Assembly: GCF_024807945.1 (NCBI RefSeq)
Contig: NZ_JANUFD010000005.1
Span: 248,001 to 312,000, forward strand
Direction of reading: 5' to 3'
DNA: 64,000 nucleotides
From: Pseudomonas sp. JUb42
Lineage (GTDB): Bacteria; Pseudomonadota; Gammaproteobacteria; Pseudomonadales; Pseudomonadaceae
The notes under the pieces: generated by a model
Database searches by the model: none
Told to the model about the DNA's origin: nothing
Seen by the model: only the letters and a program-made list of their open reading frames with translations
Position numbers and translations under genes: made by a program
Part shown: in pieces, positions 43,284-53,778 of the stretch
Numbering within the stretch: position 1 is the first letter of the stretch
Layout of the letters: every line of letters begins with the position of its first letter

Positions 43284-44237
43284 ATGGCTGATTTTCTCTT
43301 GCGCAAATTACTGGCACTGGCGGCAACCCTGCTGTCGGTCTCGGTGATCGTGTTCCTGGCCCTGGAACTGAATATCGAAGACGTCGCCACCAACGTCCTG
43401 GGCCCCTACTCCGCCCCGGACCAGCGCGCGGCGTGGCTGACTGAACATGGCTACAACCAACCGTTCGTGTGGCGCTACGTGGTGTGGCTGAAAGACTTTG
43501 TCAGCGGCGACTGGGGCACGTCGGTGCACTTCCGTGCGCCGGTGATCGATCTGCTGCTGCCCAACCTGGAACAGACCCTGACGCTGGCCGGCCTGGCCTT
43601 GCTGGTGATGGTCCCGGTGGCCTTGACCCTGGGCATCCTCGCGGGTATTCGCCAGGGCTCGCTGGTGGACCGATTGGTGTCATTCCTGTCGATCGTCACT
43701 ACCTCGATCCCGGACTTCGCCAGCGCGGTGTTCGTCTCGGCGATCTTCGTCTTCTGGCTGAACTGGCTGCCGGGCGTGAGCAGCATGAGCGACGGCTTCA
43801 ATATCGCTGAGCTGATCCTGCCGCTCATGGTGCTGTGCCTGTTCGGCATCGGCTATCTGGCGCGGATCACCCGGGCGTCCATGGTCGAAGTGATGCAGGC
43901 GCCGTATATCCGCACTGCCCGCCTTAAGGGCGCGTCGACTTCGCGCATCGTGCTGCGCCATGCCCTGCGCAATGTGCTGATCGCGCCGATCACCGTGATC
44001 ATGCTGTACATCCCGTGGCTGCTGTCCAACGTCATCGTCGTTGAGGTGTTCTTTGCCTACAAGGGCTTCGGCTCACTGCTCTACACCGCATCGCTGAACC
44101 ATGACGTCTACCTGATCGAAGCCTGCGCCATGATCAGCGGCGTGGTGGTCGGCGCGACGAAGATCTTCTCGGACCTGGCCTACACCTGGCTCAACCCGCG
44201 CATCACCCTGCGCGGTCTCGGCGGAGGTGGCCAATGA
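43284..44237 (+). CDS. ABC permease, DppB type
   Basis: 317 residues, six helices, the DppB/OppB family of oligopeptide-type permeases. The N-terminus LLRKLLALAATLLSVSVIVFLALEL is a typical first helix, and the EAA loop that contacts the ATPase is seen around YIRTARLKGASTSRIVLRHALRN. It pairs with the downstream DppC-type protein, whose ATG overlaps its stop by four bases. Ribosome site GGAG about nine bases before the ATG. Confidence 0.93.
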   Translation: MADFLLRKLLALAATLLSVSVIVFLALELNIEDVATNVLGPYSAPDQRAAWLTEHGYNQPFVWRYVVWLKDFVSGDWGTSVHFRAPVIDLLLPNLEQTLTLAGLALLVMVPVALTLGILAGIRQGSLVDRLVSFLSIVTTSIPDFASAVFVSAIFVFWLNWLPGVSSMSDGFNIAELILPLMVLCLFGIGYLARITRASMVEVMQAPYIRTARLKGASTSRIVLRHALRNVLIAPITVIMLYIPWLLSNVIVVEVFFAYKGFGSLLYTASLNHDVYLIEACAMISGVVVGATKIFSDLAYTWLNPRITLRGLGGGGQ

Positions 44238-45070
44238 GCTTCCTGCATTCGTTCAAACACCCCTTGGCCCTGCTCGGCCTGCTGCTGGTCGGCGGTTGGG
44301 TCCTGCTGGCGCTGTTCGCGCCGTGGCTGGCACCCCATGACCCGCTGGAAAGCTTTACTCCGTTGCTGACCCCGATGACGCCCGACGGCACCGGCCAGGA
44401 CTTCCTGCTGGGCACCGATATGATCGGCCGCGACATTCTTTCGCGGCTGATCTGGGGCACCCGCACCGTGCTGTTCTGGTCGATCCTGGCCACCCTCACC
44501 GCCTTTGCCGTAGGCATCGCCATGGGCCTGTGCGCCGGTTATTTCAGCGGCAAGATAGACGCGCTGCTGTCCTATGTCGCCGATACCGTACTGTCGTTTC
44601 CGGTACTGGTCTTGTACATCGTGATCATCGTTGCCCTGGGCGCTTCGGCGCTGAATATCCTCATCGCGGTGACCTTTACCAGTGCTCCGGCGATCTTTCG
44701 CATCATGCGCGCCCTGACCATCGATATCCGCTCCCGGGACTACGTACTCAGCGCCATCACCCAGGGCGAGGGCTCGCTGCGCATCATGCTGGTGGAAATC
44801 CTGCCCAACTGCGGCGGCCCGCTGATCGTCGATTTCTGCCTGCGCATCGGCTACACCGCGATCATGATCGGTGCCCTGGGTTTTCTTGGCCTGGGCCTGC
44901 CACCACCGACCCCGGACTGGGGCGGCATGATCAATGAAGGCCGCAGCATGGCCATCGCTTTCCCGCACCTGGTGATTTTCCCGTGCATTGCCATCTCCAC
45001 CCTGATGCTGGGCCTGAGCCTGCTGGCGGATGGCCTGGACGAGAACGCCCAGAAAGCCGCAAGGAGCTGA
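44234..45070 (+). CDS. ABC permease, DppC type
   Basis: 278 residues, six helices. The HDPLESFTPL and LGTDMIGRDILSRLIWGTR segments near the N-terminus and the EAA loop (RDYVLSAITQGEGSLRIMLVEILPN) are diagnostic for DppC/OppC permeases. It starts inside the last codons of the previous permease (ATGA) and ends two bases before the ATPase gene. It forms the membrane channel with the DppB-type subunit. Confidence 0.93.
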   Translation: MSFLHSFKHPLALLGLLLVGGWVLLALFAPWLAPHDPLESFTPLLTPMTPDGTGQDFLLGTDMIGRDILSRLIWGTRTVLFWSILATLTAFAVGIAMGLCAGYFSGKIDALLSYVADTVLSFPVLVLYIVIIVALGASALNILIAVTFTSAPAIFRIMRALTIDIRSRDYVLSAITQGEGSLRIMLVEILPNCGGPLIVDFCLRIGYTAIMIGALGFLGLGLPPPTPDWGGMINEGRSMAIAFPHLVIFPCIAISTLMLGLSLLADGLDENAQKAARS

Positions 45071-45072
45071 GC

Positions 45073-46743
<1,671 letters not shown>

Positions 46744-46830
46744 GGTCACCCCTGGTTTATCCCTTGCTGCGGCGCTTGCCGTGGCAGGGACTGCTGTTGC
46801 CTGTCAAAACTATAAATGCGGAGCACAACC

Positions 46831-48012
46831 ATGCGCACACTCAAACCAAAGGCTATAGGTTCCATCATCCTGATCCCGGTACTCGGTGCCCTTGCTGCAC
46901 CGTCCATGGCGATTCAGGTCACCGACAACCTGGACCTCGGCGGCGCCATCCGTGCCCGCTGGGACTATGACCCGGATCGCGATATCCAGAAGTTCAACTT
47001 CGACACCGCGTTCCTCACCGCCAAATACACCTCCGACACCTGGATCGGCGCCGCCAAGTATCGCTTCTACGGGCGCGCCTATCCCTACAAGTACACCAAT
47101 AACGTCGGTGATATTCAGTTCGCCGAGTCGGCGTGGATCGGCTACAAGTTCAACCCGGACCAGCAGATCCAGGTCGGCCTGAACCAGGTACCGTTCGGCC
47201 TGCAGCCGTACTTCGGCAGCACCTTCTATGAAACCCTGGGCAACGTGGTCGGCCTGGAAGACGTGGAAGAAATCGGTACCAAGTACATCCAGCAAAGCGG
47301 CGACTGGAACATCCAGGCCGGTTACTACGTACGCCCCGCGTGGCAGGGCAAGGGCACCAGCAAGGGCCGCACCTACTCCAGCGTGGTTTCCGAAGCCGAC
47401 AGCTACGTCGCTGATGGCAGCAATAACCAGGAGCGCAACACCGTGGTCCTGCGGGTGGCCAAGGCCCTCGACCTGGGACCGTGGAAGTCGGAAATCGGCC
47501 TGTCTGGCCTGACCTCCAGCCTGGAGAACAAGGACACTAACGACAATGGCCGCCGCAACGCCATGGCCGTGCACTACATCGGCAAGAATGGCCCATGGGG
47601 CGTGCAACTGCAGGCGGCGCGCCAGCAGATGTCGCCGCGCAACCCCGGCAGCGACGAACTGGTGACCCTGGGCGGCTACGACGGTACCTATAACGTCGCC
47701 AGCCGCGCCAACCTGTATGTTGCCGATATCAGCTACGACGTCAGCGGCAAGTTCCTTTTCGACCAGATCAGCGGCGTGAAGCTGTATGCCAACTACAGCG
47801 CCTTCGACAAATCCGCCGACGACTTCAAGACCTCGCAACGGATGATCCTCGGCACCTCGTTCTCGGTGAGCAAGCTGTGGATCGCCACCGAATGGCTGAT
47901 GGGCAAGAACGACCCTTACATTGGCGGCAGCAGCTATACCCAGAGCCTGGGCGCTGGCGGGACCAATCAGTGGGAGAATCAGCTGTATATGAACATTGGT
48001 TATTACTTCTGA
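46831..48012 (+). CDS. Outer-membrane porin of the ABC importer operon
   Basis: 393 residues with a signal peptide (ALAAPSMA|IQV) and alternating beta strands ending in aromatic NIGYYF, which fits a trimeric beta-barrel porin. Segments GAIRARWDYD and LNQVPFGLQPYFG resemble a Pseudomonas family of specific porins; I cannot assign it to OprD or OprO firmly. GGAG is seven bases before the ATG at 46831. It follows the ATPase gene by 87 bases, so it probably lets the importer's substrate through the outer membrane. Confidence 0.85.
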   Translation: MRTLKPKAIGSIILIPVLGALAAPSMAIQVTDNLDLGGAIRARWDYDPDRDIQKFNFDTAFLTAKYTSDTWIGAAKYRFYGRAYPYKYTNNVGDIQFAESAWIGYKFNPDQQIQVGLNQVPFGLQPYFGSTFYETLGNVVGLEDVEEIGTKYIQQSGDWNIQAGYYVRPAWQGKGTSKGRTYSSVVSEADSYVADGSNNQERNTVVLRVAKALDLGPWKSEIGLSGLTSSLENKDTNDNGRRNAMAVHYIGKNGPWGVQLQAARQQMSPRNPGSDELVTLGGYDGTYNVASRANLYVADISYDVSGKFLFDQISGVKLYANYSAFDKSADDFKTSQRMILGTSFSVSKLWIATEWLMGKNDPYIGGSSYTQSLGAGGTNQWENQLYMNIGYYF

Positions 48013-48068
48013 TCGAGATTCTGCGGCGCCCTTGCGGGCGCCGTGATTCTTCGGTAGGAGCGGATTCT

Positions 48069-48159
48069 GTGGGAGCGAATTCATTCGCGAATGCGATATT
48101 AAAACGCATTCCAAATGTTCATGTTTACCACTCTATTCGCCGATGAATCAGCCCCCACA
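48069..48159. repeat. REPIN, family D (GGGAGCGAATTCATTCGCGAA type)
   Basis: TGTGGGAGCGAATTCATTCG and a degenerate complementary arm (CGCCGATGAATCAGCCCCCACA), between the porin and LysR genes. Confidence 0.7.
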
Positions 48160-48195
48160 TGCCTCGTTTCATGCCAAACGCCAGGATCCACCTCC

Positions 48196-49071
48196 ATGCG
48201 CCAACTCCCCTCCCTCAATATGCTGCGGGTCTTCGAAGAGGTCGCGCGGCATCGCAGTTTCAACCAGGCTGCCGTCGGCCTGAACGTGACTCAGGGCGCG
48301 GTCAGCCGGCAGATCAAGCAGTTCGAAGACTACCTGGGTGTTGCGCTCTTTATACGCACGCCCCAGGGCCTGTCCCTGACCGAGGCCGGCACGGCCCTCT
48401 TCCCTCATCTGAGCGATGCCTTCGATCAGGTAGAGCGTGCCCTGCAGGCCGTGCGCGTGCCCAATCTGCGCCAGCGCCTGCGCATCGTTGCACCACCGAC
48501 CTGGGCCACCCGTTGGTTGTCGGCGCATTTGCGCGCGTTCTGCCAGCGCTACCCGGATATCAGCCTGAGCGTCACCCACCAGGCCAACCACGACAATCTG
48601 GCAGAAATCGACTGCCATATCCGCTTCGGCCTTGCTGCCGCCAGCCATTGCGACAGTCAGCTACTGGTCATGGAGCGGCATATCGCCGTGGCCAGTCCTG
48701 AGTTGTTTGTCGAGGACCAACCGCCGGACCTCAAGCGCTTTCCCCTGCTGCATATCCTCCACGACGGCAAGCGCCTCAAGGTCTGGGAAAACTGGCTGGC
48801 GGCCATGGGCCGGGACGATATCGATGCCGCCCACGGGCTGGAATTCAGCACCCTGGACCAGGTGATCCATACGGCACTGGCTGGCGGCGGCCTGGCGGTG
48901 ATCGATCGGCAGATGATCGAGAAGGAACTGGCCAATGGCAGCCTGCTGCCAATCACTCCCGTGGAAGTGCTCGGCCCTTACGGCTATTGGCTGGATGTGG
49001 CGAATGACAAGCAGGGCTTGTCAAAGGTGCGGTTATTTACCGATTGGCTGGAGTGGGTAAGTAATCCCTAA
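48196..49071 (+). CDS. LysR-family (GcvA-type) regulator
   Basis: 291 residues opening MRQLPSLNMLRVFEEVARHRSFNQAAVGLNVTQGAVSRQIKQFE, a GcvA-type helix-turn-helix, then RLRIVAPPTWATRWLSAHLRAF, equivalent to a segment in the LysR at 40109. The start at 48196 has GGA upstream; an in-frame ATG at 48115 lies in REPIN sequence. It is codirectional with the ABC-porin operon, 183 bases downstream, and ends before two tandem REPINs. Likely target: the ABC operon or the adjacent fae-like operon; unproven. Confidence 0.86.
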   Translation: MRQLPSLNMLRVFEEVARHRSFNQAAVGLNVTQGAVSRQIKQFEDYLGVALFIRTPQGLSLTEAGTALFPHLSDAFDQVERALQAVRVPNLRQRLRIVAPPTWATRWLSAHLRAFCQRYPDISLSVTHQANHDNLAEIDCHIRFGLAAASHCDSQLLVMERHIAVASPELFVEDQPPDLKRFPLLHILHDGKRLKVWENWLAAMGRDDIDAAHGLEFSTLDQVIHTALAGGGLAVIDRQMIEKELANGSLLPITPVEVLGPYGYWLDVANDKQGLSKVRLFTDWLEWVSNP

Positions 49072-49102
49072 AGATTATAATTGCCAGAATGAATGTGATT
49101 CC

Positions 49103-49158
49103 CTGTAGGACCGGCTTTAGCCGGGAAGATGCTCTCGCGGCTAAAGCCGCTCCTACAG
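49103..49158. repeat. REPIN, family A, first of a tandem pair
   Basis: CTGTAGGACCGGCTTTAGCC and GGCTAAAGCCGCTCCTACAG in inverted orientation, directly followed by a second copy at 49173. Confidence 0.85.
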
Positions 49159-49172
49159 GTGGTCACGGTCAT

Positions 49173-49226
49173 CTGTAGGACCGGCTTTAGCCGGGAGGGC
49201 ACTCGCGGCTAAAGCCGCTCCTACAG
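49173..49226. repeat. REPIN, family A, second of a tandem pair
   Basis: Near-identical to the copy 70 bases upstream: CTGTAGGACCGGCTTTAGCC and GGCTAAAGCCGCTCCTACAG. Together they fill the space between the convergent LysR and gabD-like genes. Confidence 0.85.
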
Positions 49227-49249
49227 AGAACCATTTTTACTCAGCGAGG

Positions 49250-50683
49250 TTACAGCCCACCCATCAGCATATATTTGATCTCCAGATAGTCCTCCAGCCC
49301 ATACTTCGAACCCTCCCGGCCCAGGCCCGACTCCTTGATACCGCCGAAAGGTGCGACCTCCGTGGAGATGATCCCTTCGTTGATGCCGACAATCCCCACT
49401 TCCAGGCCTTCGGCAACGCGCCAGACACGGCCAATATCGCGGCTGTAGAAATACGCCGACAGACCATAAGGCGTGTCATTGGCCCGTTGCAGCACCTCGG
49501 CTTCATTGCTGAAACGGAAGCAGGCTGCCACCGGGCCGAAGGTTTCGTCCTGAGCAATCAGCATGTCGCCATTGGCTTCGGTGATGATGGTTGGCTCGTA
49601 GAAGGTGCCGCCCAGGCCATGGCGGCGACCGCCGCATAGCAGCTTGCCGCCCTTCTCCAGGGCATCGCCTACGTGCAGTTCGACCTTGGCCAGGGCCGCG
49701 GCGTTGATCAGCGGGCCTTGCTCGGTTTCACCGTCCAGGGCACTGCCAACCCGCAAGGCGGCAACGGCTTCGGCCAGCTTGCCGGTAAAGGCTTCGTAGA
49801 CGCCGTCCTGAATAAAGAAGCGGTTCACACAAACGCAGGTCTGCCCGGTATTGCGGAACTTGGAGGCCATGGCGCCTTTGACGGCAGCATCCAGGTCAGC
49901 GTCCTCAAAGACGATAAAGGGGGCATTGCCGCCCAATTCCAGGGAAACCTTTTTCAAGGTATCGGCCGCCTGACGCATTAGCAGCTTGCCGGTGCGGGTC
50001 GAGCCAGTGAACGACAGCTTGCGCACCACACTGGAGGCTTGCAGCGCGCCGCCAATGGCCACGGCATCACCGGAGACGATATTGAAGACACCGGCCGGAA
50101 TCCCGGCCTGTTCGGCCAGTACGCCCAGGGCGAAGGCCGACAGCGGGGTCTCTTCCGACGGTTTAAGGATCATGGTGCAACCGGCCGCCAACGCCGGGCC
50201 GACCTTGCGGGTGACCATGGCCAGGGGGAAATTCCACGGGGTGATCGCCGCGACTACGCCTATGGCTTCCTTGGTCACGATGACCCGTGCATCAGCCTTG
50301 GGGCTTGGGATTACGTCGCCGTAGACGCGCTTGGCCTCTTCGCCGAACCACTCAAGGAAACTGGCGGCGTAGACCACTTCGCCCATGGCTTCGGCCAGAG
50401 GCTTGCCCTGCTCGCGGCTGAGCAAGGTGGCCAGATCCTTCTGGTTGCTCAGCATCAATTCGCTCCAGCGCTTGAGGCGCTGGCTGCGCTCCTTGGCGGT
50501 GAGCTTGCGCCAGGCGGGCAAGGCACGGCTGGCGGCGTCGATGGCACGGTTGGTGTCCTCGGCGCCAGCCTTTTGCACCTCGGCAATCAGTTCGCCATTG
50601 GCCGGGTTGAGCACCGGGTACGTGGCGCCACCGCTGGACCATTGGCCGTCGATGAAATTGCCGTTGCGGATCAGTGCGCTCAT
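49250..50683 (-). CDS. NAD(P)-dependent aldehyde dehydrogenase, succinate-semialdehyde dehydrogenase type
   Basis: 477 residues, close to GabD (482). Catalytic Cys283 (TGQTCVCVNRF) and Glu249 (VSLELGGNAPF), the PWNFPLAMVTRKVGPALAAGCTMILKPSE segment and FGGIKESGLGREGSKYGLEDYLEIKYM C-terminus are all of the GabD subfamily. In this place it is not beside gabT. It is the last gene of a three-gene operon with an aldo-keto reductase (four-base overlap) and a Fae-like protein, so it may oxidise another aldehyde rather than succinate semialdehyde. Confidence 0.9.
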   Translation of the reverse strand: MSALIRNGNFIDGQWSSGGATYPVLNPANGELIAEVQKAGAEDTNRAIDAASRALPAWRKLTAKERSQRLKRWSELMLSNQKDLATLLSREQGKPLAEAMGEVVYAASFLEWFGEEAKRVYGDVIPSPKADARVIVTKEAIGVVAAITPWNFPLAMVTRKVGPALAAGCTMILKPSEETPLSAFALGVLAEQAGIPAGVFNIVSGDAVAIGGALQASSVVRKLSFTGSTRTGKLLMRQAADTLKKVSLELGGNAPFIVFEDADLDAAVKGAMASKFRNTGQTCVCVNRFFIQDGVYEAFTGKLAEAVAALRVGSALDGETEQGPLINAAALAKVELHVGDALEKGGKLLCGGRRHGLGGTFYEPTIITEANGDMLIAQDETFGPVAACFRFSNEAEVLQRANDTPYGLSAYFYSRDIGRVWRVAEGLEVGIVGINEGIISTEVAPFGGIKESGLGREGSKYGLEDYLEIKYMLMGGL

Positions 50684-51714
50684 GCCACGGCCTCGCTCAG
50701 GGTGAAGCGTTCGAGGGACGGACGGGCCGAGCGCAGGATACGTTTACCGGCGGTGTAGTCGTTGATTACATCGCACGGCGTGTAGTTGCGCTCCAGTTCG
50801 TGCAGCTCTTCGGCGTCCAGTCTGGTTTCTAATGCTGCCAGGGCGCTGTCGAATTGCGCGGTGGTGTCGGCACCCACCAGCATGCAGTCGACACCGGCAT
50901 GATTGACCACCCATGCCTGGGCGATCTGCGCATTGGATACGCCACGAGCGCGCGCCACGCGCTGTACCGAATGGGCAATTTCGAAGGAGGCTTCGTCGCT
51001 GTACATCTGCGGGGTGAAGAAGTCGGTCTGGTTGCGGGTCGACTGCACGTCACCGGTCAACAGCCCCCGGGCCAGCGGGCTGAATACCGAGACGCCCAGG
51101 CCCTGGTCAGTGCAGAACGGGATCATCTCGCGCTCTTCTTCGCGGTAGGCGCAGTTCAGTTGCAGCTGCATGTTGATCGGCTTGACCCAGCCATTGCGCT
51201 CGCAAACCATGAGGATCTTGGCCAGTTGCCCGGTGAGCATGGTCGAGACGCCGATATAACGGGCCTTGCCGGAACGCACGATGTCATTCAGTGCGCCCAT
51301 GGTTTCTTCCACAGGGGTGTTCACATCGAAGTAATGCAGCATGAACACATCGACATAATCCATATTCAGGCGCTTCAGGGAGGCATCGATGCTGTCCATG
51401 ATGTGCTTGCGCGAATGGCCGCTGGCGTTAATACCGCTGCGGGTGCCGTAGCCGACCTTGGTGGTGATGACCAGATCTTCGCGGCGGACCAGGCGCTTGA
51501 CGATGCGCCCTACCACTTCTTCGCCGACGCCTGCGGAATAGAAATCCGCCAGGTCGATGAAGTTGACGCCGTTGTCCAGAGCGTGGGCGACGATGGGTTC
51601 GCTCTGCTTTTCATCGAAGATCCACGGCTTCCAGTCCGGTGTGCCCATATTCATGGTGCCCAGGCACAGGCGTGAGACTTCGAGGCCGGAGTTGCCCAAA
51701 CGAATGTATTGCAT
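50680..51714 (-). CDS. Aldo/keto reductase
   Basis: 344 residues, a TIM-barrel NADP(H) reductase. The catalytic tetrad is visible: Asp54 and Tyr59 (FIDLADFYSAG), Lys86 (TTKVG) and His127 (FMLHYFD). The start is the ATG at 51714, giving MQYIRLGNSGLEVSRLCLGT, the usual family opening. The frame overlaps the gabD-like gene by four bases and starts 10 bases after the Fae-like gene. Such enzymes reduce aldehydes to alcohols; placed between an aldehyde-binding Fae-like protein and an aldehyde dehydrogenase, a role in aldehyde handling is the simplest reading. Confidence 0.92.
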   Translation of the reverse strand: MQYIRLGNSGLEVSRLCLGTMNMGTPDWKPWIFDEKQSEPIVAHALDNGVNFIDLADFYSAGVGEEVVGRIVKRLVRREDLVITTKVGYGTRSGINASGHSRKHIMDSIDASLKRLNMDYVDVFMLHYFDVNTPVEETMGALNDIVRSGKARYIGVSTMLTGQLAKILMVCERNGWVKPINMQLQLNCAYREEEREMIPFCTDQGLGVSVFSPLARGLLTGDVQSTRNQTDFFTPQMYSDEASFEIAHSVQRVARARGVSNAQIAQAWVVNHAGVDCMLVGADTTAQFDSALAALETRLDAEELHELERNYTPCDVINDYTAGKRILRSARPSLERFTLSEAVA

Positions 51715-51724
51715 GGCGCGGACC

Positions 51725-52237
51725 TCAGCCTTTTGGTGTGTAGAAAGGGTTGCTGATCTGGTTGACCACATCGGCCAGTTGCGCAGTTTCCGGTTTACCG
51801 GTGAGGGCGGCACGGATCGCCGTGCGGCAGGCGTTGTAGTTGTTCAGATAGACCGCATCAAGGTCGTCGCAGGACGGGTTGACCCAGCTGGCGGTGACGA
51901 TGGCCCACTCGTTTTCGGCTTCCGGCGGCAAAGTGCCATCAAGCAGGGCTTCGAGCACCGCCTTGGCGATGCCGGCCTGAGAGGCGCCCCAGGTAGCGTT
52001 GCCATGCAATTCGCTGCCGATGGCGGCCTTGTTGACGTAAAGGGTCATGGGCTTGACCGGGATATTCGGCTGGGCGATGACCATGAACGGGCAATGCCCC
52101 TGGCTTGGCGAAGCAAGGCTATTGGCAAAGGCCTGGCCGGCCGGACCGTTGCGCGGGCCGATGAGGATATTGATGTGGGCGGCATTGACGCCGGGGCCTT
52201 CGAAACCTTCGCCGATGTACAGATCGAGTTCTTTCAT
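51725..52237 (-). CDS. Formaldehyde-activating enzyme (Fae)-like protein
   Basis: 170 residues, the length of Fae. Fae of methylotrophs condenses formaldehyde with tetrahydromethanopterin. The hallmark N-terminal segment is present (IGEGFEGPGVNAAHINILIGPRNGPAGQAF, with His21 in place of the catalytic histidine). So are QPNIPVKPMTLYVNKAAI and GASQAGIAKAVLEALLDGTLPP. Pseudomonads are not known to make tetrahydromethanopterin, so the cofactor or aldehyde is probably different here. It is the first gene of a fae-akr-aldehyde dehydrogenase operon, divergent from mexE across 284 bases. The ribosome site is weak. Confidence 0.85.
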   Translation of the reverse strand: MKELDLYIGEGFEGPGVNAAHINILIGPRNGPAGQAFANSLASPSQGHCPFMVIAQPNIPVKPMTLYVNKAAIGSELHGNATWGASQAGIAKAVLEALLDGTLPPEAENEWAIVTASWVNPSCDDLDAVYLNNYNACRTAIRAALTGKPETAQLADVVNQISNPFYTPKG

Positions 52238-52419
52238 GGGTGCAAACGCTCGTTATTGTTGAGGGTGATGAGCCGGTTTGCGATTTTTAACACTGGCATA
52301 ATCGGCGCCTGTAACCATTAAAAGTCATTGGGGTATGAGGCCAGCTCATATCCCCTGCACAGCCCTCTCTGACCATTGACTGACCCTGTCAGATCGATAT
52401 GGCATTCCATTGATGGCTC

Positions 52420-52445
52420 ATATCATTCCGAATGATATTTACCTT
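52420..52445. promoter_or_regulatory. Candidate MexT box between the fae-like operon and mexE
   Basis: A perfect 19-base palindrome, ATATCATTC-C-GAATGATAT (52420-52438), contains ATC-N9-GAT (52422-52436), the nod-box core reported for MexT. It continues with N4 and ACCTT, close to the ACYAT of that consensus. It lies about 80 bases before mexE and about 180 before the fae-like gene. Confidence 0.6.
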
Positions 52446-52521
52446 TGCTTCATTCGATTCGTGCAATACCAGCCGCCAGAACAGAATCCGCCCCATCTCA
52501 ACAAAATCGGCGGAATTTCCC

Positions 52522-53766
52522 ATGTCTCAGTCATTCAATCATTTGCGCTATCCCCTTGCCGCCCTGGCCCTGGTCGTGATCAGCGCCTGCGGTCGGGCGC
52601 CTGAGGCGACCGGCCCGGCCCCGGCGGCGGCCAAGGTCAACGTGGCCAAGGTCCTGGAACAACCGATCAACGAGTGGGACGAGTTCACCGGTCGCCTGGA
52701 AGCACCGGAAACCGTGGAAGTCCGTCCTCGCGTTTCGGGTCAGATTGATGAAGTAGCGTTCACCGACGGTGCCCTGGTCAAGAAAGGCGACCTGCTGTTC
52801 CAGATCGACCCACGCCCATTCCAGTCGGAAGTGCGTCGTCTGGAAGCGCAACTGCAACAGGCTCGCGCCGCCGCGACCCGCAGTGACAACGAAGCCCAGC
52901 GTGGTGAGCGTCTGCGCACCAACAACGCCATTTCCGCCGAACTGGCTGATTCGCGTACCACCACCGCCCAGGAATCCCGCGCCGCAGTTGCCGGTATCCA
53001 GGCGCAACTGGATCTGGCCAAGCTCAACCTGAGCTTCACCCGCGTCACGTCGCCGATCACCGGCCGCGTCAGCCGCGCGGAAATCACCGCCGGCAACATC
53101 GTCACCGCCGATACCACCGCCCTGACCAGTGTCGTTTCCACCGACAAGGTCTACGCCTACTTCGACGCCGACGAGCGTGTGTTCCTCAAGTACAACCAGT
53201 TGGCGCGCGACGGCAAACGCGGCCAGACCACGCCGGTGTACATGGGCCTGTCCAACGAAAGCGACAACCCGCACCAGGGTCAGATGAACTTTGTCGATAA
53301 CCAGGTCAACGCCAAGACCGGCACGATTCGTGGTCGCGCCGTGTTCGACAACAGCAAGGGTGAATACACCCCTGGCCTGTACGCCCGCCTGAAATTGGTC
53401 GGCAGCGCCACCTACTCCGCCGTGCTGATCAAGGACGACGCCGTAGGCACCGACCTGGGCAAGAAATTCGTGCTGGTGGTGGACAAGGACAACAAGGCGA
53501 ACTACCGCAACGTCGAGCTGGGCCCGAAACTCGAAGGCCTGCGCATCGTTCGCAGCGGTCTGCAGAAGGATGACCGCATCGTCATCTCCGGTCTGCAGCG
53601 CGTACGTCCAGGCTCCCCGGTGGACCCGCAGGACACGCCAATGGCCAGCAAGGAAACCCTCGCCGCCCTGCTCCAACAACGTCAAGCACTTGAAGCCAGC
53701 AACCTGCCGAAGGTCCAGCCAAAACTGGACAACAAAGTCGCCAGTGTTGCTGCGCCACGCGGTTAA
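52522..53766 (+). CDS. mexE: RND efflux periplasmic adaptor, MexE type
   Basis: 414 residues, the MexE length. A lipoprotein signal ends at the lipobox VISACG (Cys23), and the mature part has the barrel-sandwich, hairpin and beta-barrel domains of membrane fusion proteins (ETVEVRPRVSGQIDEVAFTDGALVKKGDLLFQIDPRPF; FTRVTSPITGRVSRAEITAGNIV). It links MexF to the outer-membrane channel. The start is the ATG at 52522; the longer frame upstream lacks a ribosome site (GGA precedes 52522). The operon is mexE-mexF-oprN, preceded by a MexT-type box. Confidence 0.92.
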   Translation: MSQSFNHLRYPLAALALVVISACGRAPEATGPAPAAAKVNVAKVLEQPINEWDEFTGRLEAPETVEVRPRVSGQIDEVAFTDGALVKKGDLLFQIDPRPFQSEVRRLEAQLQQARAAATRSDNEAQRGERLRTNNAISAELADSRTTTAQESRAAVAGIQAQLDLAKLNLSFTRVTSPITGRVSRAEITAGNIVTADTTALTSVVSTDKVYAYFDADERVFLKYNQLARDGKRGQTTPVYMGLSNESDNPHQGQMNFVDNQVNAKTGTIRGRAVFDNSKGEYTPGLYARLKLVGSATYSAVLIKDDAVGTDLGKKFVLVVDKDNKANYRNVELGPKLEGLRIVRSGLQKDDRIVISGLQRVRPGSPVDPQDTPMASKETLAALLQQRQALEASNLPKVQPKLDNKVASVAAPRG

Positions 53767-53778
53767 GGGACAACTTAG

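Noticed and set aside
48061..48160. Possible gene start of the LysR at 48115
   Set aside because: That ATG lies within a family D REPIN; the ATG at 48196 gives the canonical LysR N-terminus.
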